Below are positions 31,830-44,562 of a stretch of DNA of 64,000 bases, piece after piece. Within the stretch, counting starts at the first letter, position 1, and the number at the start of each line of letters is the position of its first letter. The position numbers and the translations under genes were made by a program. This stretch comes from Blastobasis lacticolella (taxonomy: Eukaryota > Arthropoda > Insecta > Lepidoptera > Blastobasidae), in NCBI GenBank assembly GCA_905147135.1, contig LR990050.1:6770501-6834500 (forward strand), given 5' to 3'. The notes under the pieces were generated by a model, which saw only the letters and a program-made list of their open reading frames with translations, searched no databases and was not told the origin of the DNA.

Positions 31830-32163
31830 TAATTTTTAAGAGAGGTAGGGCATAGCGGGGTGTCCCATTCGAGTTGGAGCCACTAGACTGGGAAAATACC
31901 TTCAGAATACAGTAGCCAAACAAAACTATTTTAAATGGTATTGTGTCCCTGCCGGTCTCTTCAGTGCTGCATGAGGTGACGATTTGGAGGGCCGAACCTT
32001 CGGAAGTGGAAGGGCGTTCATCATTTTGCTACCAGAGTAACGTTTTATAGAGACGGGTAAAGCATTGACGATACCTCTGGTGTTGCTAATGTCTATAGGA
32101 AGTGGTGACCACTTTCAATCGGGTGGCCCGCTTGCCTGTTTACCTACCGCATGATATAAAAAG
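31830..32163 (+). repeat. 'CCATCAGGTGGCCC' family repeat, longest copy
   Basis: GAGAGGTAGGGCATAGCGGGG at the start; ACCAGAGTAACGTTTTATAG, GTGGTGACCACTTTCAATCGG and GTGGCCCGCTTGCCTGTTT at the end. Confidence 0.65.
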
Positions 32164-32304
32164 CTTCTACAAAATTTAGTGTGAACAGTTGATTTGTCAT
32201 TGTTCCAAGCAATATAACAATGCTCGCTCGCCTACAAAAGTACAAGCGAACGCTGTAAGTCTACGTTCTTGCTCTATCTAAGTCTGGTTTAAACGCACAG
32301 TCTA

Positions 32305-32578
32305 CCGGTTTGCAACAAGTTAACCAAGGTCAACGACATAGCTTGAAGGATTGCCAGGCTTATGGGGCAATGGGCAGGGTACGTAGTACGCAGGACAACT
32401 GGCCGATGTAGAATTAAGTTTTCGTGCGGCGAGTACGTACAGGAAGACGCAGCATGGGCACGCTTCCCACAAGGTGGACCGAAGACCTGGTAAGGTGAAT
32501 GTGGAAGGCATAGGACCGGCCTTTGTGGAGATGCCTATGCCCAGCAGTGGCGTCTTTCAGCTGATATGATGATGAGGG
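32305..32578 (+). mobile_element. RTE-type LINE 3' end, diverged
   Basis: ACCAAGGTCAACGACATAGC, GGATTGCCAGGCT, GGAAGACGCAGCATGGGC, ACAAGGTGGACCGAAGACCT and GACCGGCCTTTGTGGAGATG, ending CAGCTGATATGATGATG. Same block as 11655-11942 with small deletions. Confidence 0.8.
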
Positions 32579-32901
32579 AATGCTCAATGAATCCATATTT
32601 TCTTGAGGTATACCGAGGTAGGGAATTCGCTCGTGGATCTGTCATTGCTCCGAGCATTAAGAATGCTCGCTCGCCTGGTATAAATGCAAAGTTTACACCA
32701 AAAAGAATCCGCACAAATTCTCTTTACCCGCTCCATGTTCGTCTGAGTTCTTCTTCACACATTCACATTGATGTTAAATTGGTGTACCATGATCGCCGTG
32801 GTAGTCGTCAATGTAAAACAGATGCTGCTGCTATTTATACTAATGACCACGTTCAGCCATGTGGTTTTATTACGTTTTTAGAAACTATCCTCACCCATTA
32901 A
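32566..32901 (+). CDS. Unassigned 111-codon frame after an RTE tail
   Basis: ATG-to-stop frame whose first codons are the (ATGATG) tail of the RTE fragment. It includes ARSPGINAKFTPKRIRTNS and DRRGSRQCKTDAAAIY. No domain recognised; probably fortuitous or from an unidentified element. Confidence 0.12.
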   Translation: MMMRECSMNPYFLEVYRGREFARGSVIAPSIKNARSPGINAKFTPKRIRTNSLYPLHVRLSSSSHIHIDVKLVYHDRRGSRQCKTDAAAIYTNDHVQPCGFITFLETILTH

Positions 32902-33223
32902 GTAAAAAAACTGATTGTGGAAAATATTACATTAGACTAGACTATTAAGATTTATATATACCATATACCAATTCCACCATTTGCCACCGTATTCCTCGGC
33001 AATTGTACGAGTACCTACACTAGCATAAATATATACAAGGGACGAGTGTTAGCCACGACCAAGTCTAGTCAGCTAAACTTGGCTAAGACGGTTTCAGCAG
33101 CTATTGCTGGGCCGCCACTCCGTCTGCCCGCTAAGGCCGTTATGCATTCCGCCTTTGAACCGGCAATAATTTAATTGGAACATCTTGCATCGGGTTTGAC
33201 GCATCCAGGGACGGATTCGGAGC
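32902..33223. other. Intergenic DNA, nothing recognised
   Basis: No gene or repeat match seen. Confidence 0.35.
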
Positions 33224-33687
33224 TATTGTCTAACTTAGTGTGCAACTGAATTTGACATTAAATAAGTCAACACTACGTGATCCACGTAGGCTATACCGTC
33301 TACTAAATAAGAGAAGTGTAAAATTTTTATATTGTCCACTGAGATAGCCAATAGCCCCCTGGATATATATTGTCTAACTCAGTTGGCAACTGAATTTGAC
33401 ATTAGATAATTCTACACTACATTATCTACGTAGGCCACTGGCTATGGCGTCTACCAAATTATAGTGTAACATTATTTAATGTCAAATTCAGTTGTTCAGT
33501 GAGATAGCCAATAACCCCCCTGGATAGATATTGTCTAACTCAGTTGGCAACTGAAATTGACAAAAGATAATTCTACACTATGTTATCTACGAAGGCCACT
33601 GGCTATGGCGTCTACCAAATTAGAGTAGTGTAAGATTATTTTATGTCAAATATAGTTGTCTCTTGAGATAGTAAATAGCGGGGCTGA
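33224..33687. repeat. Three tandem ~160-bp palindromic units
   Basis: Units start at 33224, 33368 and 33529, each with TATTGTCTAACTYAGT. Inside each, GGCAACTGAATTTGACATTA-type sequence faces an inverted TAATGTCAAATTCAGTTG-type block near the unit end (clearest in unit 2), so each unit can fold into a hairpin. GATAGCCAATAGCCCCCTGG closes units 1 and 2. Confidence 0.8.
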
Positions 33688-33794
33688 AGCTTTATTTCTA
33701 AAATATGCAAACTGACAGCTGTAAACTATCTTTCAAACAAAGTTACACAAAACATAATTAAACGACTCACCGAATTTGGAAATATAATAATTAT

Positions 33795-33945
33795 CTTGGC
33801 ATCAATATCCCAGATGTACTCTTATGCGCTAGGGCCTGAGGGTCCGCCTTGACCATGATCCACTTGACAGATCAGGAAATTACAGGAGAGCGACTGCCAT
33901 CTGACCTCAATGACCCATGTTAACAGAGGAACCTGACTACATTGG
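33795..33945 (+). repeat. 'CCTTGACCATGATCC' family repeat, truncated
   Basis: Runs from CTTGGCATCAATATCCCAGA through GTCCGCCTTGACCATGATCC to GGAACCTGACTACATTGG. Confidence 0.7.
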
Positions 33946-34077
33946 ACTAACATTCTTCAATAATCACACTTTGTTAATGAACTCTCGCACGTACGTCTTT
34001 AATTTTTTTTACCTAAATAACGTAGGTACGTAATGCAGCTACGGCACACCGGTCACTTTTTTTTCATGCACGTCAAA

Positions 34078-34152
34078 CTCATCAGCCGAAAGACGCCCAC
34101 TTCTGGGCATAGGCCTCCTCCAAAGATATCCACAAAGGCCGGTCCTATGCCT
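34078..34152 (-). mobile_element. RTE-type LINE 3' end, short fragment
   Basis: Complement of the RTE end: GGCATAGGACCGGCCTTTGTGG, GAGGAGGCCTATGCCCAGAAGTGGGCGTC, TTTCGGCTGATG. Confidence 0.75.
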
Positions 34153-34599
34153 AAACTTTGTGTTATGTGTAATGGTATTTATTTGACTTACTAAGCATTA
34201 GCCGTTTCGGAGAACAACTTGAAAACAAATTTGAGAAAGTATATAAAAATATGATATCGAAATCAATAATTTTGTTGCGGCCTCAGCATACTTGTTTCGT
34301 AATTACGGATTTTATGGAATAATATGCTTTGAGAGTAGGCTCTGTCTTTGTATTTAGTCGCGGTAGAAACTAGTGCAATAATAAAGCGTCTCCCACTGAC
34401 TGCACGCCTGGTATGGCGACTGATTGAACCGAGTTTGGGTTTCGCAAGCTTTCAACAGAGCAAGTTTATCGCTAACAGATTTACTGGGGATTCCTCCTCC
34501 GCTGTGGCTTGTGAATGCTATTCAAGCCAGCGGTTTCAATGTATGGTCTTGTGTGTTTTCTACAGTATTATACAGATAAATAGATATAAATGTAGATAA
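34153..34599. other. Intergenic DNA, nothing recognised
   Basis: No gene or repeat match seen. Confidence 0.35.
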
Positions 34600-34690
34600 A
34601 TAAATATGCTTGGACAAATCACACATAGCCATCTAGCCCTAAAGTAAGCAAAACTTGTGTTATGGGTTGTAACATATATTTCTCGACCGA
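34600..34690 (-). mobile_element. tRNA-derived SINE, 3' part only
   Basis: TAAATATGCTTGGACAAATC, CATCTAGCCCTAAAGTAAGC and ACTTGTGTTATGGGT match the complement of the 3' end of the 13015-13260 copy. Confidence 0.65.
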
Positions 34691-35099
34691 GAAAAATTTT
34701 CAGAAAACTAAACGCTGGTGTTGCTGACATAAAACTAATTTCCTGCAGAAATAAATAAAGTATAAATATTTTTCATTATGGTTTATTCCATTTCAGTTTT
34801 GTTCTTTTAATATTTTACATTCTATAACTGAAATGTTATCGAATGGATGATTCGTTTTATCTCAGAAACACCAAATTGGTCTTTGGTTTTTTTATTACAG
34901 GTTCCGATGGAGTTAAATCGGAATTACGTCAATTTAAACTTAAATTCGTTTCAGCTTGCCTGTAATCCTTTTATTTGGATGAGACTTGGCTTTTACCTTA
35001 ATTTAATTTGTTTCTAGCGTCATGTTTGGCTGTATGGTTTTTAACCTTTCGCTGAATTTGGAAAAAAGTTATAACTTGACAACCCCAAGCCGTTTTTTT
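34691..35099. other. Intergenic DNA, nothing recognised
   Basis: AT-rich. Confidence 0.35.
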
Positions 35100-36384
35100 T
35101 TATAAGTCTTATTGGCGAATAGGTTAGGGCGGAGGGCGAGGAATAAAGCCCGTAGCACGCGGGTCCTCCGTCCTTTTGCCTGACCGAAGCCCCCGAAGTC
35201 ACTTGTGTGTTATAAAAATTAACTAGTGAATCTCGTAAGTGTTATCGGAGCCGCTAGATTTCATTGTTGTTTGTTTGCGCGGGGCTACTTTCCAAATATT
35301 TTCAGCTGAACCAGTCAGACCAACATAAATATTGTGGAAAGTGACATATTGTGTCTACGTATTGTTTACTACGTCCTGCCCGGGAAGGCCGCCACGCACC
35401 TGCGACTGCGCAGCGCATTTGTTGGCCTGTCGCCTTCCCAAACAAACGGGACACCGCGGTAGTGGTGGTGAGAGTATCCACACAAGGATTCCCACGAGAG
35501 TAGCACATCGCGATGGCTTGATGACATCCGCGTAGCGAGATGAAGCCCATGTTAACCTTTTTTGGTGATTTCAGTCGACGTAGTAAGAGGTACGCCTCCT
35601 ACAGTCCCGCGCCCAGTAGCCTACACACGGCGCCGGTAGCAGCGACGCTTAGGAAGCTTTGGAACCCGCCTCCAACAGGTTAGCATGCTTTTACTTTGCT
35701 ATGTCTCCATCCCGCCGTCAGGTGATTGAAGCTGTGCCACACGTGGCCTGGCGTGGCCCCGTCTTGTCGTGCTTTTGCTAATTCTCTCCATCTGTCACTT
35801 TCTGACGGTAGGGGTTACACCACGCGACCAGGCGTGACCGCGTGCTACCGTGCCTTTGCTAATTTTTGTCACCCATCATCATCTGGTGTTGAAGGTAATG
35901 CCGCTAGCCTGGCATGCCCGCACGCTTTTGCTTATTTACCCCTGCTGGTGACAGCCTATTGTCACACCTAATTCTCCAAAGCCAGCGGAGAACGAAGGGA
36001 TTGCAACGGTGTAATTATTACAGGAGGTGTTTGGTACCAGCCATCTGTCTGGTAACGGCTGCTGCTTGGTTATGGCTGTAGCATGCCGTCTGCTTAGCAC
36101 TTTTGAACAGCTGGTCGAGGCTCTACAGTACTGTCAGCTGAGTTTTACCTTAACCTTTTTATAAAACATTATTGAAATATGCATTATCAATCAAAGCGCT
36201 CTAATGAAGCCTTATATTTAAATTAACTGTTGTAGGATATCTATATGCCGCATTAACCTAAGGTTGTGTATCAACAAATCTGAAAGAAAATAAATATTGT
36301 TTTTTCCCAATTTAAATACCATTTTTCATTCCGATCCTTTAGGTTAAGCGCCCTACTTCATACCTTAAAATTTTAAACATTACA
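35100..36384 (+). mobile_element. LINE-derived segment; 3' half repeated at 56656-57301
   Basis: From about 35840 to 36384 this matches 56656-57301 in order: CACCCATCATCATCTGGTGTTG, GCATGCCCGCACGCTTTTGC, CTGCTGGTGACAG, TTCTCCAAAGCCAGCGGA, ACAGGAGGTGTTTGGTACCAG, ATGCATTATC and TTAAGCGCCCTACTTCAT. The upstream part (35100-35840) is GC-rich, with an internally repeated GTGCTTTTGCTAATT/GTGCCTTTGCTAATT motif. Because the other copy follows a Jockey-type LINE, I read this as a LINE 3' untranslated region; no coding domain is seen here. Confidence 0.6.
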
Positions 36385-36385
36385 G

Positions 36386-36525
36386 GGTGTTAGATATCTG
36401 ATGAACCCCTTATATACTTTTTTAACACATACCTATTTTACATAATTTTTGTCCCGACAGGTATCGAACCCGGGATCTCTGGATAGCAGACCGGCACTTT
36501 GACCAAGTGAACTACGCGGATCGTA
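36386..36525 (-). mobile_element. tRNA-derived SINE, different subfamily
   Basis: Complement starts CGATCCGCGTAGTTCACTTGG, with GGGTTCGATACC (B box) 50 bases on, then an AAAATTATG body and AAAAAGTATATAAGGGGTTC. The head looks like a tRNA without a closing acceptor stem. Confidence 0.65.
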
Positions 36526-37379
36526 TGTACCTATAGCAATGGTTTAGGTTACACAAATCATTACCTCTCAGTTGGCAATTTAATAATAAGGAAAAAATCT
36601 CGAGTGTTGGCGGTTACTGTTGCAAAAATAACACTGACTTAACCTAACCTACCCTAAGCACATAGCTATGATTTTACATAATATGCTAAATACGTGGGTA
36701 TTAATAGAACCGAAGTGTCTGCTGTTATAATTGTTTACTGTGTGTTAATCGGGTCCCGAGACTGTTCAACTAGAAGGGGTATCAAAAAGGTACTTTTTAA
36801 AGAGTTTAATTTACACAACTTTGACGGTTTATTTAGGACGGTCCTATGTAGACTAAATGACAAAAAAGCTAAACATAATGTCTATATCTCCCTAGTAGGT
36901 AGGTACCAATCGTATCTGAGTTAAACCGAGGACAGACAGACGAACTCAAAAGGAAGGTGATATTTTTAGTTTCCTGCTCCATTTTAAGAAACTATTGTGT
37001 CACATTAAAATGGAAATCTAAATGGATAACAATATGACATTTTAAAACGTGGATAATAATAGTGCTATGACTCATACCTACCTACTATGTGTAGGCAATC
37101 AGACTCAGGATACTAGTAGGAGTGAGCAATTTTAACAGGAACTTACAACTTATTCTGAGTAATACCGCAAAATATTTATTCTAATAGCGCATAACATCTA
37201 TAATTTTTCCTCAAACAGTTACAGGAAGCAATAAAAATGATACCTACACATTTTTAAAATGTAATCGACGTTTTTTATTTTGCAGTAGGTGCGTAGAAAT
37301 ACATAATTTCGAAATACATAAAATAAATATCTACAATGTATGAAAATCAGACCACGGGCAAAGAGTGATTATAAAAAAT
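36526..37379. other. Intergenic DNA; short CCTAA run
   Basis: TTAACCTAACCTACCCTAAG at 36639-36658 resembles the telomeric pentamer. Nothing else recognised. Confidence 0.35.
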
Positions 37380-37600
37380 CACTAGCTGTGCCCGCGACTT
37401 CATTTGCGTGGACTTCATTTTCTATAAATTTGCAGGGAACAAATTAACTCCATTATGTCCCTTCAGTATACCTTGTCCAACTGTTCAAACACTAGCTTAT
37501 CGCTTATCATATCTCTGGTACAACTCACACTATGGTTCGAAATCTTACATGTAAGTACGTGGGTCTTCACGCCGTCCGTTCAGTCCATACGATCCTAATT
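37380..37600 (+). repeat. Interspersed repeat with CACTAGCTGTGCCCGCGACTTC
   Basis: The opening string and GCGTGGACTTCATTTTCTATAAA are wording common to lepidopteran repeats; compare ACTAGCTACGCCCAGGACTT at 50331. The 3' boundary is uncertain. Confidence 0.5.
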
Positions 37601-37727
37601 CAAAACAAACTGCTCCGGTAGTTGCTTCAATATCACCAATTACTATGGTATCACACGTATTTGGGATGGATTATAGCAGAAGGCGTGATTCGTCCACGAA
37701 GTCCTAAGACGGGGGCAGTCATCACAT

Positions 37728-37986
37728 TACATCATTACAGCCCGTACTAGTCCACTGCAGGACTTAGGGCCTCTCCCACGAAAGGGGAGGTTATTGTGAT
37801 AATCTCCACGCTTGGCAGGCGGGTTTGAGATCGCAGTGTTTAAATATAACAATGGAAAATGCTGCTGCCCATTTTCAAGATTACGGAGACTCTTGATATT
37901 TTGCCTCGAAAACATTAGTCGCCTTGTACGACACCCACGAGTGTAAGGGGTTGGTGCTATTCTACTCTGCCGGACACCACACGGCC
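37728..37986 (-). mobile_element. Family B repeat
   Basis: Near full-length minus copy, closely similar to 25881-26136. Confidence 0.85.
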
Positions 37987-38460
37987 AATACATGGCGATT
38001 ATTTCCGTAGTTGGTTGAACTCTAATAAATTTTCCGCGCTTCATTTCTGCATAGCGAGTATTACCAAGTCCAAATCTTCTCGGGAGTAAATTATAAGTCA
38101 CCACCTCTAGAGGTTTCCTATGCATGCCCTTCTGTCTGTCCTTGGATACTACAGAGAGATGACTCATCCTTGTTAATGTTCACTTCCGATAATATATAAA
38201 AATAGGTTGATGTTGTGTATGTGTTCGCCTCGTAAGACAGTTCCGTGAAATGATAGCACCAACGGTCTTTTAGAGTTTGCACTTGTGAGCAATTCTCCGT
38301 CTTATCTGTCAACACACTTTGCCACATCTAAATTTGCTCGACTCCGTGACTTTACTAGCTTATAGACGAGCTTCTGCCCTTCATAGTATCCCACGCATCG
38401 TAGAGCCAAAGAGATTGAAAAGTTACCTACATTCATGGTTAGTGTGGCAAGAAGGTATAA

Positions 38461-39158
38461 GTAGGACCACGCTAAGTCCGAATCGCTTTAAAAAAAAAAA
38501 AAATTATCTCTGTATGGCAACTAATGCCATGTCTTTTATCCGTCATAGAACGTCATTCATAAAAGTCATAACAAAGAATTTGACTGATTTGAAAAATATT
38601 GTTGAGGCGATTGGCACATTGGAGCGAAATTCTGGCGAAATTTGGAAATATGTGTAATTTTTATATTGTTTTATATACAATAATAAATTTAGGAATTCTC
38701 CAAATTGTTATAATCTTTTTATAAAAATATATTATTTAGGCGAAAAATAATTAGAGAACTGAGTAACGGAATACTTATTTGACAATCCTGGAGACCTCAC
38801 TTCACAGCAGCGGCCTATTTGACGCCTTTTTATGTAGAAAGTATAGCGCCAAAAACTTATCTGACCCGCAGCCCGTGTCAAATGTGTCAAAGAAAAAAAA
38901 CTACGAACACGCGTGGATGCGTTTTCAGTGTGTTCGACTATAAGTAATTTCCATAGAAACCGATGACAGCTCAAAAAACTTTATGTCACGCACTAACGCA
39001 CGCCACGCACAACTGTACGGTGCTGCGTTCCAGTGTGCGGATCGCCTAAATAATAGTGGACAATGACTGACAAGGACAGATTATCCAATAGATATTGCCA
39101 TATCCACATTTAATATTTTCTACCACTGTCAGTTGATTCGGACTAAGCGTGGTTCTAT
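38461..39158. mobile_element. Possible DNA element with short inverted ends
   Basis: GGACCACGCTAAGTCCGAATC at 38463 faces GATTCGGACTAAGCGTGGTTC ending 39156, about 20 bases with one mismatch. An (A)13 run lies at 38491-38503. No transposase or clear target duplication. Confidence 0.4.
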
Positions 39159-39163
39159 TATAG

Positions 39164-39990
39164 CTAACTTTCCAATCTCTTTGCGTAGAGCCAAGCCAGC
39201 TGGGCCGACCGCGCCATTGCCACCATCATTTTAGCTCGTTGCTTTGCTCCCAAGTACACCTCCTTATCCGAAAGTGAGTTACTGTGCTGCAACTTCTTAC
39301 AACATGCGCTTTTGTCCCTGACGGCTTCCTGCACCTCACTATTCCACCATTCTGTCGATTCTTCGACCACATTTTGTCGTCGCCGAGTACTGTTCGTCCG
39401 ACTTTTGCAAATTGCAGCAGAGTTCATTTCGCCTTTTGCGCTCCAGTCGAGACGTTCAGCTGCCTTCATGAACTCCTGGCTCTTGCTTTTTAGAGCTCAA
39501 AAATTAATAAATGGTTCGCACCGTTCCGCAGGACTAGGACTCGGCGCTGTACAGTAAGGCATTCCGCCGATGGCACGTCTTCGGATCTGCAGATAGTCGA
39601 TTTGTGATTGGTGCCGGCCACTGTTCCATGTAATGAGGTGTTCGGGTCTCTTCTGGAAGAAGGTGTTAACCCTGGCTAAGTCAGCAGCCAGTGAGGTTCG
39701 GAGATATTTTTCTCCCTCACTGTTTCCCTGGCCGTAGCCAAAGCCCCTGTGTACCCAATCAAACTCTTTGCTACTCGAATACCTTTGACCAGACATTTTC
39801 ATTCTAAAATTAATGCGGTGTTTTGGCTTTTTACATGCGGCGACTACCATCCGGCCCGCACAGCCCATTACGGAAAAGCCGATTCGTCAGAGCTTCGTCT
39901 GACTGTCAGCAGGCAGTCCACGGGCTCCCTGCTGACAGTCAGACTGGGCCGGAGAGGTGATTGGGCCCCATAACCCTTATCGTGTCAAAC
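39164..39990 (-). pseudogene. RTE-type LINE endonuclease C-terminus and linker
   Basis: From 39750 down: HRGFGYGQGNSEGEKYLRTS, ARVNTFFQKRPEHLITWNSG and RHQSQIDYLQIRRRA, the end of an RTE apurinic endonuclease domain. Then in another frame EESTEWWNSEVQEAVRDKSA, LQHSNSLSDKEVYLGAKQRA and MVAMARSAQLAWLY, the linker before the reverse transcriptase. Frame changes make it inactive. Confidence 0.85.
39897..39944. repeat. Perfect 17-bp inverted repeat, 14-base loop
   Basis: GTCTGACTGTCAGCAGG and CCTGCTGACAGTCAGAC around 39914-39927, inside the RTE remnant. Confidence 0.93.
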
Positions 39991-41149
39991 CACAATATGG
40001 TTTAAATATTGTAGTGCCTGCCGAAGATGCTCTGTTGTAACGAAGTTAAAATGGGTACTAATTAAATCTATATAATATAAAAAACAATTTTTTAAACTCA
40101 GCTACGTTTTTAAAAAACAAGTTACATTTCCAAACAGGTTAAACATTTAATAAAAATTTAATACAAGAACGATGTAATATGAAACACGGTTTGGGAGTAT
40201 TGAGAGTTAAGGGTGGTACAGAAATAGGGACCTTAATAGGATTTTGATATAATAATGATGATTGCGGCTAATATAATGATGGTGATGAGATACAGATGGA
40301 TAGAAACACTTTTTCTGAGCCTGTGGGTCCAAGGCATCGTAACCTCGTTGGTCAAACATTGAAATCTTATTTAAGATCCAATTTGTCAAAGTCAAACCAA
40401 AGAGGAGTGTCCAACCAAAAAGTCAAACCAAAACTAAACATGTCACGTAGTTTTTTTCAATACGTCTGTGATATTTATCGTAAACATTGCGGTGGTGCTT
40501 TTATTTACGACAAGTGTTTTAGTAATTGGTTCTATTTATACTACGTGTATAATTAATGTGTAGTAAAATAACATATGCTTGTTCATAACTAATATTTATG
40601 CTGTAGTTTTAACATCAATCGAATAAGGGTTACAATAGAAAATACAAATTAATTGTCGCTAAGAACAACGGTGCATTCATATCGATATTGTAGGATAATT
40701 TAAATGTTTTTTATATGTAGTTAAACTCTGGACTAATCTTTCGGCTCGTTACATGTATTTCCCGCCGCTTAACTTTATAACGATGAAGTGATACATTTAG
40801 ATAACTTGGATTCCATAACAATGTGAGTATGCTAAAGATTTCCATTATCCTTGTCCACACAGAATGCGAATGTAGCACTTTATTTACACAGTGAACTAAC
40901 AGCAGTTGATGAAGATAATGTGATGATACAGAAATCTAAATTACATTTTCTATGAAATGATATAACTATCAACTTCAATTAGTTTAATCAGTTCCTAGTA
41001 GTAAATAGTTACCTATTAACTATAAATTATGATTAACACGAGTATTTGATATGATAGTAATTACAAATCAAACAGGATATTGATAACCCATAAGTTCTAA
41101 TCATTTAGGTAACAAAAATGTAGAACTGGCTACCTTATCCTTCTAACTG
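39991..41149. other. Intergenic AT-rich DNA
   Basis: No gene or repeat match seen. Confidence 0.4.
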
Positions 41150-41425
41150 GGACACGACTAATTTTTTTTTTCTTTTTTTCGCCCAACTCAAAGGAAATGG
41201 GCACCCTCCGGTATAGCGGTTGGGAAGGAGGAGGTGAACTCTCATGAGTACCAGCCGGCCGGCCGGACTGGTTATGCACGACTCGCCAAAAAAGGGACCT
41301 AGGCGCATACGTGCTAAACACCCCCTGGGAGCACCTGTAGCCGGAAGGGCTTTTCAGGTTTCATCGGATGCGTCACCCCGTATCAGCGACTCAAGCATTT
41401 GGTGGCAGATATAGATTTAGGGATA
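41150..41425 (+). repeat. GC-rich segment, probable transposon fragment
   Basis: Pyrimidine run, then AGCCGGCCGGCCGGACTGG and CACCCCCTGGGAGCACCTGTAG, unlike the AT-rich flanks. No second copy in the window. Confidence 0.35.
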
Positions 41426-41825
41426 TTTTTTTTATTTTATAGATAAAGGGAGGCATCCAGCTTTATAGGACCCCTATATTTAAAAGTAGGTGGGATTGGT
41501 TCTTTATTAACTACAGTAAATAATGAAAACTGGTAAGTTTCACGAATGGAAATTAAATAAAACACGTTTATTCAGTTTAGGTTTTCACAAACACTTATGA
41601 ACGTCTTACAATACATATTATAAGAATGAATGCTATGCACCGCGGCATCATCGAGCTGACAACGGTTTCTTGGCCATATAAAAATAAATATACTTTTAAA
41701 TAGCGGCCTAAGATTTTGTTCTTTATCCGCGACGGACGCAAGCACCGTCCGCCTCGAAATAATTTTCCTTGATGCCGTACATATTATGGCCATGAAAACT
41801 TTATCTAATCTAATATCATTAACAG

Positions 41826-42557
<732 letters not shown>

Positions 42558-42657
42558 ATCTGGGTTATTATTACGACTATGAGGCGTATGTCTTACGATC
42601 CGTCCCATGGAAGTGTGGCAAGTCACTACTGATTAAACTAATTTTAATACAAAGGAA

Positions 42658-42663
42658 AATAAA
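42658..42663 (+). promoter_or_regulatory. Candidate polyadenylation signal of LITAF-C
   Basis: AATAAA 100 bases past the stop codon. Confidence 0.5.
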
Positions 42664-43737
42664 CGAGATCACGTTAAAATTGTAAATTGATAAGAATGGA
42701 TCATTGACTACTTTATCAAACTCGGTCTGCTGTAGTGACAATTATGCAAACAGTCTGATTAGTCAAATTTTGTTGAAGTTCTTGACCTGTTCACGTGAAT
42801 GTGCAGTAGCGACCTCCATCAATTAGGTAAGATTTAGAGCGTAATGTTCGAAGTATCAAGGCTCCACTCGACTTTATAGTCTATTTAAAAGCGATTCGGG
42901 CTTGATACGGGTATCCTACGTATCCATGGAGCAATTTATATGTTGAGTATAAATGAAGAATTTTTCGCGTACTTAGATAGACCTGCGACAACGGCATGGC
43001 GTAAACTGCTTCTGCCGCACAGTGCAGCTAGTTCAATATTCGTTTGACTAGAATTGATATGAGATCGGTATGGGTTATTGGATACAAGATATTGGACTAG
43101 TCCTGTTGCCAGTATTTTGATTTATAAAATAAGAAATAGGACTTCCACCAACTTCCGCTCTAGTAGCATTTACGTGATTGACTGACAAACATCGGTCCAT
43201 ACGTTGTCATAAACTTTCGTATCTATTTTATATCTCTTATTAGATACATTTTCGCTGGACGAAAATCCGCCATGAGTGAGTCAATCTTTTCTACCAAACA
43301 CATATTTGATAGAAACTTTTCAGAAGAAAAAACAAAATGAACTGAAGGCTATCAACGGCTTGGAAAATGTCATTTTTTGGCTGTTAGAAAGCTATGGTCT
43401 AACGCGTCAAATAATTATCTTACAAAGTTTAAAATTATTCCGGTTAAATAAAATACTTTCAATATGCAAAATAAAAGGGTGTCTCTGCCAACAAAGAGGG
43501 TTCGTTTCCCTATAAAGCCAGTTAGGGAGAGACACACAAGAATAGTAAAAGTCCCATATCGGTATGTAATAGTTTGTTTTGATACAATTAACCAAATGTT
43601 TGGCCATGTAGCGTACACCAGAGTCCGCGAAAAACCGCTTTGGTTTAATCTTTGCGACGCGTAGGCTAAGGAATGGAATTCGTTGCATTCAGCTGTGTTC
43701 CCTGATCCTATTAACTTTTATGCATGGCATAAAATTG
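42664..43737. other. Intergenic DNA, nothing recognised
   Basis: Two overlapping short open frames near 43410-43690 on opposite strands show no recognisable content. Confidence 0.4.
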
Positions 43738-44007
43738 GCCGTGTGGTGTCCGGCAGAGTAGAATAGCACCAACCCCTTACACTCATGGGTGTCGTACAAG
43801 GCGACTAATGTTTTCGAGGCAAAAGATCAAGAGTCTCCGTAGTCTGGAAAATGGGCAGCAGCATTTTCCATTGTATTATTTAAACACTGCGATCTCCAAC
43901 CCGCCTGCCAAGCGTGGAGATTATGGCAATGACCTCCCCTTTCGTGGGAGAGGCCCTAAGTCCTGCAGTGGACTGTTACTTGCTGTGATGATGATGATGA
44001 TGATGGC
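43738..44007 (+). mobile_element. Family B repeat, reference copy
   Basis: Runs CCGTGTGGTGTCCGGCAGAG to CCTGCAGTGGACTGTTACTT and ends TGTGATGATGATGATGATGATGG. About 265 bp, no coding. Its (GAT)n tail matches that of the RTE elements, suggesting it was moved by RTE machinery. Confidence 0.88.
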
Positions 44008-44562
44008 ATAAAAGATGCCCCATCTTCGGCCGCATCGTAGCTTACCACCTGGTTAGATGGCTAGTTCAAATCAGGCACTAACCTCTTCGCCCTTTACGGG
44101 TGTTCTATACGGGGACAACGTAGGCTCTTATTATAGACCACAAATTCCTTGTCGAACTAGATTGGCACGAATATTAGTGCTACCCAAACGATACAGTCCG
44201 TTCCCATGTGGATTAGGCTGAGGGTCATCTGAGGAGCAATTGGTTTAGCTGTGGACTGGTATGTTTAATTGATGACGATGAATTCGTCCTTGGATACGGT
44301 TGTTTTTAAATTCTCGCACTCATTTCTTTGTATAATTCAATTTTCCATAATGTGGAACTCTGTTATCACTTCGTAGATAAAAATGAACACGATATATAAT
44401 ATCGATATTAATAGCACCCTACCTGGATTGCCAATTTTAACATTGCTTGTTTCTGTTTGGTTTTACTTGTCTTATTTGCTAACATTATTCAACATTAGTG
44501 TTATAAATAAATGTAGGTAAATCAATGTAATATGACATACAGAATAGAAGTAGACATAATAA
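44008..44562. other. Upstream region of LITAF-D
   Basis: No repeat recognised. A TAA stop directly precedes the proposed ATG in frame. No TATA or initiator motif can be assigned with confidence. Confidence 0.4.

Noticed and set aside
33224..33687. CRISPR-like direct repeats
   Set aside because: Only three units of ~150 bp with no spacer/repeat alternation, in a eukaryotic genome.
36386..36525. Possible tRNA gene
   Set aside because: A- and B-box-like elements exist, but the acceptor stem does not close and the sequence continues as a SINE body.
38319..38657. 112-codon plus-strand frame
   Set aside because: Crosses an (A)13 run and a putative inverted end; no domain and composition typical of noncoding DNA.
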